Both the position numbers and the translations under genes were made by a program. Below are positions 37,001-44,459 of a stretch of DNA of 64,000 nucleotides, one piece after another. Source of the DNA: CBDCUW01 sp963734865. Lineage in GTDB: Bacteria; Planctomycetota; Planctomycetia; Pirellulales; Pirellulaceae. The stretch is from positions 1,240,001 through 1,304,000 of the forward strand of contig CAVTIV010000019.1 of the NCBI GenBank assembly GCA_963734865.1, in the 5' to 3' direction. Below the pieces are notes generated by a model. That model was not told the DNA's origin. It made no database searches and saw nothing but the letters and a program-made list of their open reading frames with translations. Position 1 is the stretch's first letter. Each line of letters starts with the position of its first letter.

Positions 37001-37406
37001 CGCTGACAACCCTCAGGTCACGCCAATCGTAGAATCCATCGCCGTTGTGGTCGGCGACCTGCTTGCTTTGACGCTGCTGCGGACCGCCAATCGCCAGTTG
37101 CGCTCGCAGGAACGCCCGCTTCTCGGCAACACTTGTCAGACCCACATCGTCGGCAATCCATTCACGATGCTCTCGGATATCGAGATCCTGAATCTTACGG
37201 CGACGGGTCTGGGTAACAAAAACGCGTCCCTGAGAATCGACCGAAATCGCGACCGGATCAGGCACGTTGATCGAACCACTCCAACGATGGTACTGCAGCG
37301 TTGGCAACGGAGGCGACGTGCGATCGCTGTTGTCAACGCAACGGGCTGTGGTCTGCAAGCAGAGTATCGCAAGCAGCGATGCGAGAACACGAGTGGCGGT
37401 GGGCAT
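34047..37406 (-). CDS. Giant secreted propeller-HEAT-cytochrome c protein
   Basis: A 1119-residue protein of the planctomycete PVC type. A signal peptide (VLASLLAILCLQTTARC) is followed by a six-bladed propeller resembling PQQ-dependent sugar dehydrogenases (residues 45-420: PDPVAISVDSQGRVFVTQTR, HDMHGLAIGPDGKVYWSIGD). HEAT-like helical repeats (residues 440-960) come next. The last part is a C-terminal cytochrome c domain with CSRCH at 999-1003 and a LMPD Met region near 1097. Calcium-like D-x-N-D-D-G-x-A-D motifs occur at about 145-155 and 195-205. Function: probable extracellular oxidation of a carbohydrate coupled to the haem. It starts the three-gene unit peptidase-cytochrome. No break in 3.4 kb. 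Confidence 0.87.
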   Translation of the reverse strand: MPTATRVLASLLAILCLQTTARCVDNSDRTSPPLPTLQYHRWSGSINVPDPVAISVDSQGRVFVTQTRRRKIQDLDIREHREWIADDVGLTSVAEKRAFLRAQLAIGGPQQRQSKQVADHNGDGFYDWRDLRVVSECIYRLVDSNDDGTADQITFFAEDFKTEVTGIAAGVLAHQDDVWATIAPDLWRLTDSDDDGVADQRIPVVSGFGLHIAYGGHDMHGLAIGPDGKVYWSIGDKGINVTTVDGRNIRYPNQGGVMRCNRDGTDFEVFAHGLRNVQEIAFDQYGNLFGVDNDADLPNEQERFVWIVDAMDAGWRCNYQYRGSSYNPWTDEKLWQLPADKHPAYIVPPLGYSIDGPAGFKFNPGTALSPEYKDYFFLTGAPNGNQHAFRVESVGDAFQMVDERKIGSGVAIVGLSFGPDGALYGADWDGGYPLDQKGSVVSIDVPDAAKSVVRLAVKRMLADGFANRSVSELVGLLAHDDQRVRLGAQFALVDRHQTEQASKIANDPTADRLARLHGIWALGQLARGGDHVARESLLGLAEDRDPILRSQFAKTYGELADADAGNLLDLVTDEDPHVRVHAGLAIARHGFPGALPTLFSQADDLQPDQHYLRHSLVMALAASANPMALVEQCDHPSVMRRLCAVLALRHQANPGVSEYLDDDSSWVAAEAARAIHDDQSIPDAIGALAECLENAVHRGVATDRGEAFLRRAINANFRIGSAEAATRLMQFAMNESQPTALRVDACQALAQWNRPPLLDRVEGRRRDLPVDTRSIDRDFLQASFAELAIRGSAELRVAAVVAARSLELPLSATALTALIQAGNTPVDLRIESLNTLAETSSDSRESILRAAADSHQAKLAARAIQLIVQHYPESAFSILSEKIAAGPRDKRSSSPVLVKQVSIAGLAELQTAQADHLLQTLADQVVGESLDPRLALDVLQAMRERERDSTLLHHHELLVRQGAVEASEDPGLKKFRFSRDGGDAAAGEVLFRSHVQAQCSRCHRIGRGGSEIGPELTKIAGKRDADYLLRSIALPSADIEPKYLTQVLLLDSGQVVKGVITRQDDEQTIVVNSEGKELKIGSDEIEAVSLQNVSLMPDMTEVLSPREVRDLVAYLTTLK

Positions 37407-37630
37407 GGACGCGGGGCGAAACTTGGAAAGCGATGCCGGTTCAACGGCGGTTAGGATGTTCTTCTATCCTAATAACTTTCCCAGATTGATTCTGATGGTT
37501 TGCCGCGTTCCATTACCTATTTACCAGGAATGAACAGGTGCAAATTCACAAAATCGTGGAAAATGTGATCGTGGTTGACACGAAACGCGTCGGACCCGGC
37601 CGACGTCGGCCGCACTCAGCCCACGATGTA

Positions 37631-38218
37631 TCACTCCTTGCTGCTCAGGGTTCGCGACTCGGTCGAAGATTTGCTGCTTTGCGAATCGTCCGATTTCGCG
37701 ACGAACTTCAGTGCCGCGCTATTCATGCAGTAGCGTTTTCCGGTCGGCTGGGGCCCATCATCGAAGACGTGCCCCAAATGGGCCTGGCAACGCGCACAAT
37801 GAACTTCGGTTCGGGAATAGAACAGCTTCCAATCTTCTCGCAAACCGATGCGTTTCTCGCTCAGCGGCGCATAGAAACTGGGCCATCCGGTTCCCGACTT
37901 GTACTTCGTCGTGCTGCTGAACAGATCGGCGCCACAAACAAGGCACTTGTACGTGCCTTCATGTTTGTTGTTCCAATATTGGTTACGGAAAGCAGGCTCC
38001 GTCCCCTCGTTCTGCGTCACGTTGTACTGCATGGCCGTTAGCGAACGTCGCAACTCGGTCTTCGTCTTGGGCTTGTATGCATCGGCGGTGTCGACCACGG
38101 TCGAACCACTTTCTGGTTCGTCCGAGGGGGCCGTGTTGTCATCGGCGATCGCGACCCAGGAAACGGTCAGCAGCAAGATGGCCGCAAAAATGGTCAATCG
38201 ATTGCAGAATGGCTTCAT
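37631..38218 (-). CDS. msrB: Secreted peptide methionine sulfoxide reductase MsrB
   Basis: A 195-residue protein from the ATG at 38218; the ORF opening at 38392 has a poor extra 58 residues. A signal peptide (LTIFAAILLLTVSWVAIA) marks export. The MsrB domain has both zinc-binding CxxC pairs (CLVCG and CARC), GTGWPSF, and the catalytic Cys in RYCMNSAAL. MsrB reduces methionine-R-sulfoxide in oxidised proteins. An exported form would protect envelope proteins such as the neighbouring cytochromes, though nothing links them beyond position. A Ser-rich tail ends the protein. It is 224 nt before the large cytochrome gene and may have its own promoter. Confidence 0.93.
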   Translation of the reverse strand: MKPFCNRLTIFAAILLLTVSWVAIADDNTAPSDEPESGSTVVDTADAYKPKTKTELRRSLTAMQYNVTQNEGTEPAFRNQYWNNKHEGTYKCLVCGADLFSSTTKYKSGTGWPSFYAPLSEKRIGLREDWKLFYSRTEVHCARCQAHLGHVFDDGPQPTGKRYCMNSAALKFVAKSDDSQSSKSSTESRTLSSKE

Positions 38219-38640
38219 GATTTGTTCGCTCCCATCTGGTTGGAACTCAGGCTTCGGAATCTCGTTCTTGCGATTCCTGGTGGCACGGCTTCTTCCCTGC
38301 ACCGACCGTGGCGAATTTGGTAATACTGGGTTTGTCAGGCCATCCGGGCTGGTTTGGCATAGGTAGCGGGTTTCGCATAGGTAGGTATTCAAATCCTTGC
38401 TCGGATCGTGAACCTAAAATGACCGTTCGAGCCGCGACTCCGCCCCGCTGGACGCGACTGGCCCGCCCGAGCCGATTTCCCTGGGCTCCGTTTCCCTGGG
38501 CTCCGTTTCCCTGGGCTCCGTTTCCCTGGGGGGACAGGGCTCCCTGTTCCCTGGCGGCAGGGCGTTCCCTGGGGGCAGGGCGGTTTTTCCACTGCTGCCC
38601 ATTCTGATTCTAACATCCCCAAAAGTCACCCTGTCATTCT
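38219..38640. other. Intergenic region msrB / MalK-type ATPase
   Basis: Divergent gap with no gene. It contains AT-poor sequence, a tandem 15-nt repeat (38476-38531) and a GC-rich CCCTGGG-rich tail. Promoters for both neighbours should be here but no clear -35/-10 pair is seen. Confidence 0.4.
38476..38531. repeat. Tandem 15-nt repeat (tttccctgggctccg)
   Basis: Three exact copies (38476-38490, 38491-38505, 38506-38520) and a partial fourth. Related ttccctggcggcagg and ttccctgggggcagg units follow to about 38582. On the minus strand they would read PRETEPRETE. It lies between divergent genes. Confidence 0.85.
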
Positions 38641-39711
38641 ATGTCCGATGTCGAGCTTCGTGAAATCGAGCATTCTTTTGGGGCGTCACAGATCCTACGT
38701 GGCTTGAACCTAAGGGTCGAATCCGGCCAGTATGTTGTGATTTTGGGGGCGAGTGGATGCGGTAAGACGACCTGCCTGAGGGTGATCGCGGGGCTTCAGA
38801 AACCGACTCGGGGATCCGTTTTTATCGGCGGCCGATCGGTGGACACCACCTCCCCACGACACCGTGACGTCACGATGGTGTTTCAAAATGACGCACTTTA
38901 TCCCCATCTGACGGTTCGCGAGTCGATGGCCTTTGCCTCGAAAGGCAACGTCGCGGCGGCCGAACTCTCGCGCCGGATCGATGAGGCGGCGGCATTGGCG
39001 GGTGTCAGTTCCATTCTTGACCGATACCCCGATCGGCTTAGCGGAGGTGAGTTGCGTCGCGCGGCGATCGCCAAGGCGATCGTGCCCCGGTCATCGGTCC
39101 GGTTGATGGACGAACCGCTTTCGGCGCTCGATGCGCCGCTACGTCACTCGTTGCAGGAGGACCTGCTGCGTTGGCATGGCTGCGTCGAAGGTACGACGTT
39201 GCATGTCACGCACGACGGGCAAGAGGCGATGCGGATGGCAGATAAGATCGCGGTGATGGAGGATGGGCGGATCGTCCAATGTGCAACACCGCTGGAGATC
39301 TACCGTCGACCACGAAGTCGGTCTGTGGCTCGCGCCATCGGATCACCCCCCATCAATTTGCTGCGAATCGGGATCGGCGACGATGCGATTTGTTTGCGTG
39401 GTGGTTACGGATTTGATTCCATCGACGCGATTGAAATCGGCGTGCGAGGTGAATCGCTGGACGTTTGGGATTCGAACCGGCACACCGATCAGCAAGGGAT
39501 CACCGTAACCGGTCGCGTGGTTCGTGCGACGCGGATCGACGGCGCGTTGCACGTCCATGCCCAGGTTGCTGACTCGTCGGTGGTGGCCGTGTTGTCGGCC
39601 GGGTCAACGTTACAGGTTGGCCAGGAGTGCCGCTTTTTCGGCGCCGCCGATCAGTTGCATTTTTTCGATCGGCGCAGCGGCCAGCGAATCGTGGCTGATT
39701 CAGGCGACTAA
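38641..39711 (+). CDS. MalK/UgpC-type ABC transporter ATPase, orphan
   Basis: A 356-residue importer ATPase. Walker A is GASGCGKTT, the Q-loop is FQNDALYPHLTV, the signature is LSGGELRRAAIAKAI, Walker B is RLMDEPLSALDAP and the switch His is in HVTHDGQEAM. Residues 235-350 form the OB/TOBE-type regulatory domain of MalK proteins (TPLEIYRRPRSRSVARAIGS leads into it). Such ATPases energise sugar importers of the CUT1 class and can be shared by several permeases. No permease or binding protein is encoded beside it, so its partners lie elsewhere. The signature has GEL instead of GQQ, which is a minor variant. Ends 33 nt before the next gene. Confidence 0.88.
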   Translation: MSDVELREIEHSFGASQILRGLNLRVESGQYVVILGASGCGKTTCLRVIAGLQKPTRGSVFIGGRSVDTTSPRHRDVTMVFQNDALYPHLTVRESMAFASKGNVAAAELSRRIDEAAALAGVSSILDRYPDRLSGGELRRAAIAKAIVPRSSVRLMDEPLSALDAPLRHSLQEDLLRWHGCVEGTTLHVTHDGQEAMRMADKIAVMEDGRIVQCATPLEIYRRPRSRSVARAIGSPPINLLRIGIGDDAICLRGGYGFDSIDAIEIGVRGESLDVWDSNRHTDQQGITVTGRVVRATRIDGALHVHAQVADSSVVAVLSAGSTLQVGQECRFFGAADQLHFFDRRSGQRIVADSGD

Positions 39712-39744
39712 CGAATATCGCACGGTTCCGGTAGGATGCCCGTT

Positions 39745-40506
39745 ATGGATTACATCATTTCGCAGCTACCGCTGGCAGTGATTCTATGCATTGGCATTTT
39801 TGTTCAATCGGCGGCGGGCTTTGCGGCGGGCTTGCTGATCGTTCCGGCACTTCTGTGGTGTGGGTACGGGATCCCCGAAGCTCAATGTTCGCTGCTGGTT
39901 GCTACGATTCCGCAAAACATGTGGGGTGTTTGGAATTTGCGCGACCTGATCGCGCCGAAAGAGATCGTTTGGCCTGGCACGGCGCGCGTCTTGTTTCTGC
40001 CGCTGGGGGCTGTGGCACTGCAAGTGCTTGAAACTCTGGATCCAACGACGTTACGCCAGATCGTCGGCGGCGTGGTGCTCGCGGCGACCATCGCAATCAT
40101 GGTGTTCCGTCCTGCCCCGCAAAAGAAGTTGAATCCGATATGGACGGTGATTGCATTTCCGCTCTCGGGTTTTCTTCAGGGCTTGGTTGGCATGGGCGGC
40201 CCGGCGATGGTGTTTTGGGTGCAGGCACATGACTGGGGCACGCGGCGGATGCGAGCCTTTATGTTTTCGATGTACCTGGTCAGCATCGGGCCTGCGATGG
40301 GGGTCCTCTATTTTTTGTTTCGCGACCGCATCATCCAGCCTGGCATTGTCGCGGCGTTGCTGATCCCCCTGCTATTGTTGGTCACGTTGTTCGGCATACG
40401 ATTCGGCACCTGGCTGGGCAGGATACGTCTGCGGCGTGTGTCGCTGGCCTTGCTGCTGTTGATGGGAATCGCCGGATTGGCGGCGCCCCTGATCACCCCA
40501 AGTTAG
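39745..40506 (+). CDS. TauE/SafE-family sulfite/anion exporter
   Basis: A polytopic protein of about 253 residues with seven or eight membrane helices. It shows the two-repeat layout of TauE/SafE proteins: GIFVQSAAGFAAGLLIVPAL near the N-terminus and FPLSGFLQGLVGMGGPAMVF in the middle are the paired G-rich helices. The start at 39745 is preferred because GGTAGG lies 9 nt before it; the ATG at 39736 directly follows the same sequence. The family exports sulfite or organosulfur anions, and in a sulfatase-rich organism it may remove released sulfur compounds. That link is inference. TerC follows 37 nt later on the same strand. Confidence 0.83.
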   Translation: MDYIISQLPLAVILCIGIFVQSAAGFAAGLLIVPALLWCGYGIPEAQCSLLVATIPQNMWGVWNLRDLIAPKEIVWPGTARVLFLPLGAVALQVLETLDPTTLRQIVGGVVLAATIAIMVFRPAPQKKLNPIWTVIAFPLSGFLQGLVGMGGPAMVFWVQAHDWGTRRMRAFMFSMYLVSIGPAMGVLYFLFRDRIIQPGIVAALLIPLLLLVTLFGIRFGTWLGRIRLRRVSLALLLLMGIAGLAAPLITPS

Positions 40507-40543
40507 GCCCTGGCAAGGGTCGCTCGTTTCGGAGATTGCATTG

Positions 40544-41461
40544 ATGTTGCTTGCCACTTCGGTCAGCCTCGCCGATAGTCCACTGCTGTCGGTCGAATCA
40601 CTTATCGCAGTGCTGGCATTGACGGTGATGGAGATCATTCTGGGGATCGACAACATTGTCTTCATCGCGATCATCACGGGCCGGCTTCCCGCCGAGCATC
40701 GATCATTTGCGCGTCGGTTCGGGTTATTCCTGGCAATGGGAATGCGGATTCTATTGTTGTTGTTGATCGGGCAGCTGATGAAGCTGGAGCCGGCGCTGTT
40801 CCACGTTTCCGAGTTCATACCGATCGAGTCAATCGCCAGCAAGATCGCCGAAGATCCGGAAGTCGACGGCGTTTCCGGGCGAGATTTGATCTTGTTCTTC
40901 GGTGGGCTGTTCTTGCTTTACACGGCGGTCCGCGAGATCCACCACAAGATCGAAGGTGAAGAGGAAGAAGCTGCGATCGGCAATTTGCCCGGTGATGAGG
41001 GTGGCGCCGGCGACGGTATCACGCCCGTCAGCCAATCGACCAAGGGCATCACCGTCGGCGGCGTGTTGTTTCGGATCGCATTCATGGACGTCATCTTCTC
41101 CCTCGACTCGGTGATCACGGCGGTCGGGATGGCCGATTACATCGTGATCATGGTCACTGCGATCGTGATCTCGGTTGGCGTGATGATCATCTTTGCGAAT
41201 CAAATCAGCGACTTTGTCCAGGAACATCCCACCGTCAAGATGCTGGCACTTTCCTTTTTGATCCTGATCGGTGTTGTGCTGGTGAGCGATGCGGCGGGGA
41301 CGCCGATCAGCAAGGGATACGTCTACTTTGCAATGACGTTCTCCTTGGCGGTCGAGTTTCTGAATCTGAGAATGGGAATGAAACGAGTTCGCCCGAGTCG
41401 CGGTGAGGGGGAAACCGGTAGCATCCGAAATGCCAGCGAGGTCGTCACCGCAGACATCTGA
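40544..41461 (+). CDS. TerC-family integral membrane protein
   Basis: A 305-residue membrane protein with seven to nine helices. It carries the TerC signatures LTVMEIILGIDNIVFIAIIT (with conserved Asp) and AFMDVIFSLDSVITAVGMA. A charged loop of about 45 residues (EGEEEEAAIGNLPGDEGG) separates the halves, as in YkoY/Alx-type members. TerC proteins are linked to tellurite resistance and to metal (Mn) export or metal loading of exported proteins. The start is ATG at 40544 behind GGAG; the TTG at 40541 in the same frame is less likely. It ends 23 nt before the convergent transglutaminase gene. Confidence 0.87.
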   Translation: MLLATSVSLADSPLLSVESLIAVLALTVMEIILGIDNIVFIAIITGRLPAEHRSFARRFGLFLAMGMRILLLLLIGQLMKLEPALFHVSEFIPIESIASKIAEDPEVDGVSGRDLILFFGGLFLLYTAVREIHHKIEGEEEEAAIGNLPGDEGGAGDGITPVSQSTKGITVGGVLFRIAFMDVIFSLDSVITAVGMADYIVIMVTAIVISVGVMIIFANQISDFVQEHPTVKMLALSFLILIGVVLVSDAAGTPISKGYVYFAMTFSLAVEFLNLRMGMKRVRPSRGEGETGSIRNASEVVTADI

Positions 41462-41484
41462 GATGGACGCTGGCGGCGTGCCGC

Positions 41485-42510
41485 TCAAATCTCGATCATT
41501 TCGCGGACGAAGTTTGGCCGCGGCGTGCCCTTCCCCTGGCGATCGCATTGAAAAAACTCGCTGACGTAACGCATCGGCGTACTCTTTTCCGGCACCTTGA
41601 AGCGATCGCCTTTCTGCAACACCGGTCGGTATTCGTCCATCCGACCGAATTGCCGTGTGCCTGCGGCCTGACAAGGAAACCAAAACCCGTTCCCTTCCCC
41701 GTCTTGCAGGTAGAACTCTGGGTAACAGTGGTCGGGAATCCAAACCATCCGCGCCGGGATTCGAGCGTTTCGACAGAGGGCCACAAACAGGCTGGTCATT
41801 TCTTCGCAGTCGCCGTTGCCATCTTTCAGCGCATCGGAGGCGTTTTTTAGAGGGCCTTCGACATATTGCACCTTCTCGCGAACATAGTCATAGATCTGTT
41901 CGACTCGGTCCCAGTCGTTGGCCGCTTCGCGCGAGGCGAGCTCGCGCGAGGCGATTTTGATCCGTGCGTTGGATGCGTCAATGTTGGGGCTATTACCCAT
42001 GTACAGTCGCAGATCGCGATCCGGTCGTGTCGGAATCACCAGGTCGTCGGTGATTTCGGGGGCCAATATCCGCGACCGTTCGATCTCAAAAGTGAACGTC
42101 GCCTCCACCGTCGAACCGGCCGGTACACGTCGCATTTGCATCACGACTTGCCTCACGCCAGCAGGCAAATCACGGGTTGTCCAAGCCGTGACCGCTGGGT
42201 TCACCGTCTGGCTGATCAATTTGACTTTCTGCTCAGGCCAATCCATTGGAATCGGAAAGGTCGCGATCACGTTGCTGCAGGAGACCGGCGTTTCGAGCAC
42301 CAATCCGATCCGCCAGTGTTGAAGTTGCGGCGACTGATAAGCCAGTCGCGACGGAGCGATACTGTCCTGCGCGGATGTCCCGTCATTGGTCGCCGAGTCA
42401 TTGGTCGCCGGGTCATCGGCTCGGGCCAGGGCCGGCAATAGGACGCTGGCCAGGGATGAAGCGAACAAGTGGCGACGCGAGAATTCGATTCGTTGCGGGT
42501 GAGGCGACAT
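41485..42510 (-). CDS. Secreted transglutaminase-like protein with Tat-type signal
   Basis: About 341 residues from the ATG at 42510. SRRHLFASSLASVLLPALARA is a twin-arginine-type signal. Residues 60-190 are a beta-sandwich, then a transglutaminase core follows: catalytic Cys in NGDCEEMTSLFVALCRN, His in IPDHCYPEFYL and a downstream Asp region. Bacterial proteins of this kind act as cysteine peptidases or amidases outside the cytoplasm. A short repeat of about 18 nt (ATNDSATNDG) lies after the signal. The gene is alone on its strand, downstream of a hairpin at 42563-42607. No frameshift. Confidence 0.85.
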   Translation of the reverse strand: MSPHPQRIEFSRRHLFASSLASVLLPALARADDPATNDSATNDGTSAQDSIAPSRLAYQSPQLQHWRIGLVLETPVSCSNVIATFPIPMDWPEQKVKLISQTVNPAVTAWTTRDLPAGVRQVVMQMRRVPAGSTVEATFTFEIERSRILAPEITDDLVIPTRPDRDLRLYMGNSPNIDASNARIKIASRELASREAANDWDRVEQIYDYVREKVQYVEGPLKNASDALKDGNGDCEEMTSLFVALCRNARIPARMVWIPDHCYPEFYLQDGEGNGFWFPCQAAGTRQFGRMDEYRPVLQKGDRFKVPEKSTPMRYVSEFFQCDRQGKGTPRPNFVREMIEI

Positions 42511-42562
42511 GTATGGTGGCCTGTGCAATGGCTGACAAACTGGAAGATTGGCAAATTGGAAA

Positions 42563-42607
42563 CGGTCGGAGCAATCGCCGGCTTGAGGGCCAACCTTGCT
42601 CCGACCG
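42563..42607 (-). terminator. Perfect 12-bp hairpin, possible terminator
   Basis: CGGTCGGAGCAA (42563-42574) pairs exactly with TTGCTCCGACCG (42596-42607), with a 21-nt loop. Read on the minus strand, TTTCCAATTTGCC follows, which is only moderately T-rich. It lies between the lipoprotein gene and the transglutaminase gene and could end the former. Confidence 0.4.
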
Positions 42608-42736
42608 TCGCTCGCTATCTTGAATCTCTAGTGTAATGACTGCTACCGCTGAAGTCTCGGAAAACTTCGCCGGCGATCGTCGTTGCCACCCTGGGTGGCC
42701 GCGAGTGCCTCTCTGGTCGGATGCCGGTTTTCAGCT

Positions 42737-43195
42737 TCATTGTCCGCTGCGCGGAGCAAAGTTGTCGGGCGAGACGGTTCCATTGCCGACCACTGTGCCA
42801 TCGACCACTCCATAGTCGATGATTTGCCCTTCATATGGCATCGTTCCCATGTATTCGTTGGTCTGGTAGGGATCGGTCGCGTAACCACTGTTGATTCCGC
42901 CACATCCACATCCGCCGCTATAGGCCGATCCGTAGCCACCGTTTCCGATTTGGCCCGCGTACATGCCGCCGTTGTTACAACCACATCCGGCGTTTCCCGG
43001 CGCGGCGAAGTTTTGGTTCGCGGGCGCCTGCGGCCCATAGCTTCCACAGTCGGCCGCGGGCGCTGGGCCGGACGGTTGATTGCACATTCCGCAACGAGCG
43101 CCGCGTCCAAACAAAAAGTTTCTCATGCCACTGCAGCCGGACGTCAGCGTCAATAGCGTTACTGTCGCCACAACCGCGCAAATGCGAGTGTTCAT
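42737..43195 (-). CDS. Small Gly/Cys-rich lipoprotein
   Basis: A 152-residue protein from the ATG at 43195 behind AAGGAAATTAGA. The signal peptide ends in LTLTSGC, a lipobox-like sequence with Cys as the lipid-modified residue. The mature part has repeated CGC/CG-x-CG clusters (GNAGCGCNNGG, GGCGCGG) in Gly- and Asn-rich sequence, then YGVVDGTVVGNGTVSPDN. Small secreted proteins of this composition are frequent in Rhodopirellula. The Cys clusters could bind metal or form disulfides. No function is known. Confidence 0.75.
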   Translation of the reverse strand: MNTRICAVVATVTLLTLTSGCSGMRNFLFGRGARCGMCNQPSGPAPAADCGSYGPQAPANQNFAAPGNAGCGCNNGGMYAGQIGNGGYGSAYSGGCGCGGINSGYATDPYQTNEYMGTMPYEGQIIDYGVVDGTVVGNGTVSPDNFAPRSGQ

Positions 43196-43382
43196 TCTAA
43201 TTTCCTTCATAAGCATAGCGAGCGTAATCGGTGATCTCGCCTACGAGACCTCACAAAATTAGGTCGCCACCGGTGTTGTGCAAATGCAACATTGGAATTT
43301 TTCTGCAACAGCTCGTTGATTCGGTGCAACACTTGAGTTATCTCTGAGAACACTTCTGCAGTCACTCTTAGTCTTACCTCCA

Positions 43383-44459
43383 ATGCACAGCCCCACACGT
43401 ACGATTACACACGTCGTCATCATCGCGACGATCTTTCTGCTGATTACGAATGCGGCATCGCATTCGATCGGGCAAACAATTCACCAACTTGTTGAGCCAC
43501 AAAAAACATCTTTCGATTCAACGGATGTCGCACCGCTTGCTGATACGACATCCGAATTGGCGTCGCAGTCGGACAGCCAAAATTGTCAGGACCGTCTGTG
43601 GTTGATCAGTACGCGTTGCTTGACCAGCGACGCCTGTCGAGCCGACTTGGAGAATCCATCATTTGCGGTTTATCGATTGTCCCATTGCGGTCGCTGCGAA
43701 GTTTCGTCGATCGAAGACTATCTCAATACGGTCGGCCCGGATCGTCCGGTGGTGGTCTACGTACACGGCAATCGACTGAATTCGAGTGAAGCGATTTGTC
43801 GCGCGCTAATCATCTATCGCAACGTCGCGGCACGGCACTGCGATAATCCGATCGATTGGGTCGTGTTCAGTTGGCCGAGCGCTCAGACAGGGATCTTGAT
43901 CCGCGACTTTCGAGAAAAAGCGGAGCGTTGCGATGCGCACGGTCTGTACCTCGCCTGGTTGCTCCGAAAGCACGCCGAGGCGTCTTTGCCGACGGCACTG
44001 ATCGGGTACAGCTTTGGTGGACGGATCGTGACGGGCGCTCTGCACGCCATGGCCGGTGGCTCGCTTGGCCACCGCGCGTTGCCCGGTCCGGCAGTCACCG
44101 GTGCCCATTTCGAGGCCGGTCTGATCGCGCCGGCGATCGAAAGTAATTGGATGACTCCACGCGGTTACCACGGCCGATCCACCGAGAACCTGGATCGGTT
44201 AGTGTTGCTCTACAACCGCCGTGACGCTGTCCTGAAACGATATTGGTTACTGAACAAGGTGCGAGGTGCTGTCGCGCTCGGTTACACTGGTCCGCAAGCT
44301 TTCGGTCCACGCGCCGACGGCTCGAAACTTCCCGTTCGCGCACGTGATTGCTCGCGATTCATCGGTTTGAGGCACGACGAAGTCGATTACTATAACTCGA
44401 CCTGTTTCGCGGGGTCCGAAATGGCATCCATGATTCATGACGTCCACATCAGCCAATGA
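43383..44459 (+). CDS. Secreted alpha/beta hydrolase (DUF900-like)
   Basis: A 358-residue protein with an N-terminal signal (VVIIATIFLLITNAASHS). The hydrolase core has VVVYVHGNRLNSSEA (oxyanion loop HGN), a strand IDWVVFSWPSA, and the nucleophile elbow GYSFGGRIV with Ser. The later YYNSTCFAG and LRHDEVDY regions may hold the acid and His. It most resembles the DUF900/lipase-like hydrolases. No Shine-Dalgarno is obvious before the ATG. It overlaps the next gene by 23 nt, so the two are probably translated together, although the products (extracellular hydrolase and cytoplasmic aminotransferase) have no obvious link. Confidence 0.78.
   Translation: MHSPTRTITHVVIIATIFLLITNAASHSIGQTIHQLVEPQKTSFDSTDVAPLADTTSELASQSDSQNCQDRLWLISTRCLTSDACRADLENPSFAVYRLSHCGRCEVSSIEDYLNTVGPDRPVVVYVHGNRLNSSEAICRALIIYRNVAARHCDNPIDWVVFSWPSAQTGILIRDFREKAERCDAHGLYLAWLLRKHAEASLPTALIGYSFGGRIVTGALHAMAGGSLGHRALPGPAVTGAHFEAGLIAPAIESNWMTPRGYHGRSTENLDRLVLLYNRRDAVLKRYWLLNKVRGAVALGYTGPQAFGPRADGSKLPVRARDCSRFIGLRHDEVDYYNSTCFAGSEMASMIHDVHISQ

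Noticed and set aside
39468..39484. tRNA-like TpsiC motif (gggattcgaaccgg, reverse complement)
   Set aside because: It lies inside the MalK-type ATPase frame and no cloverleaf can be built around it.
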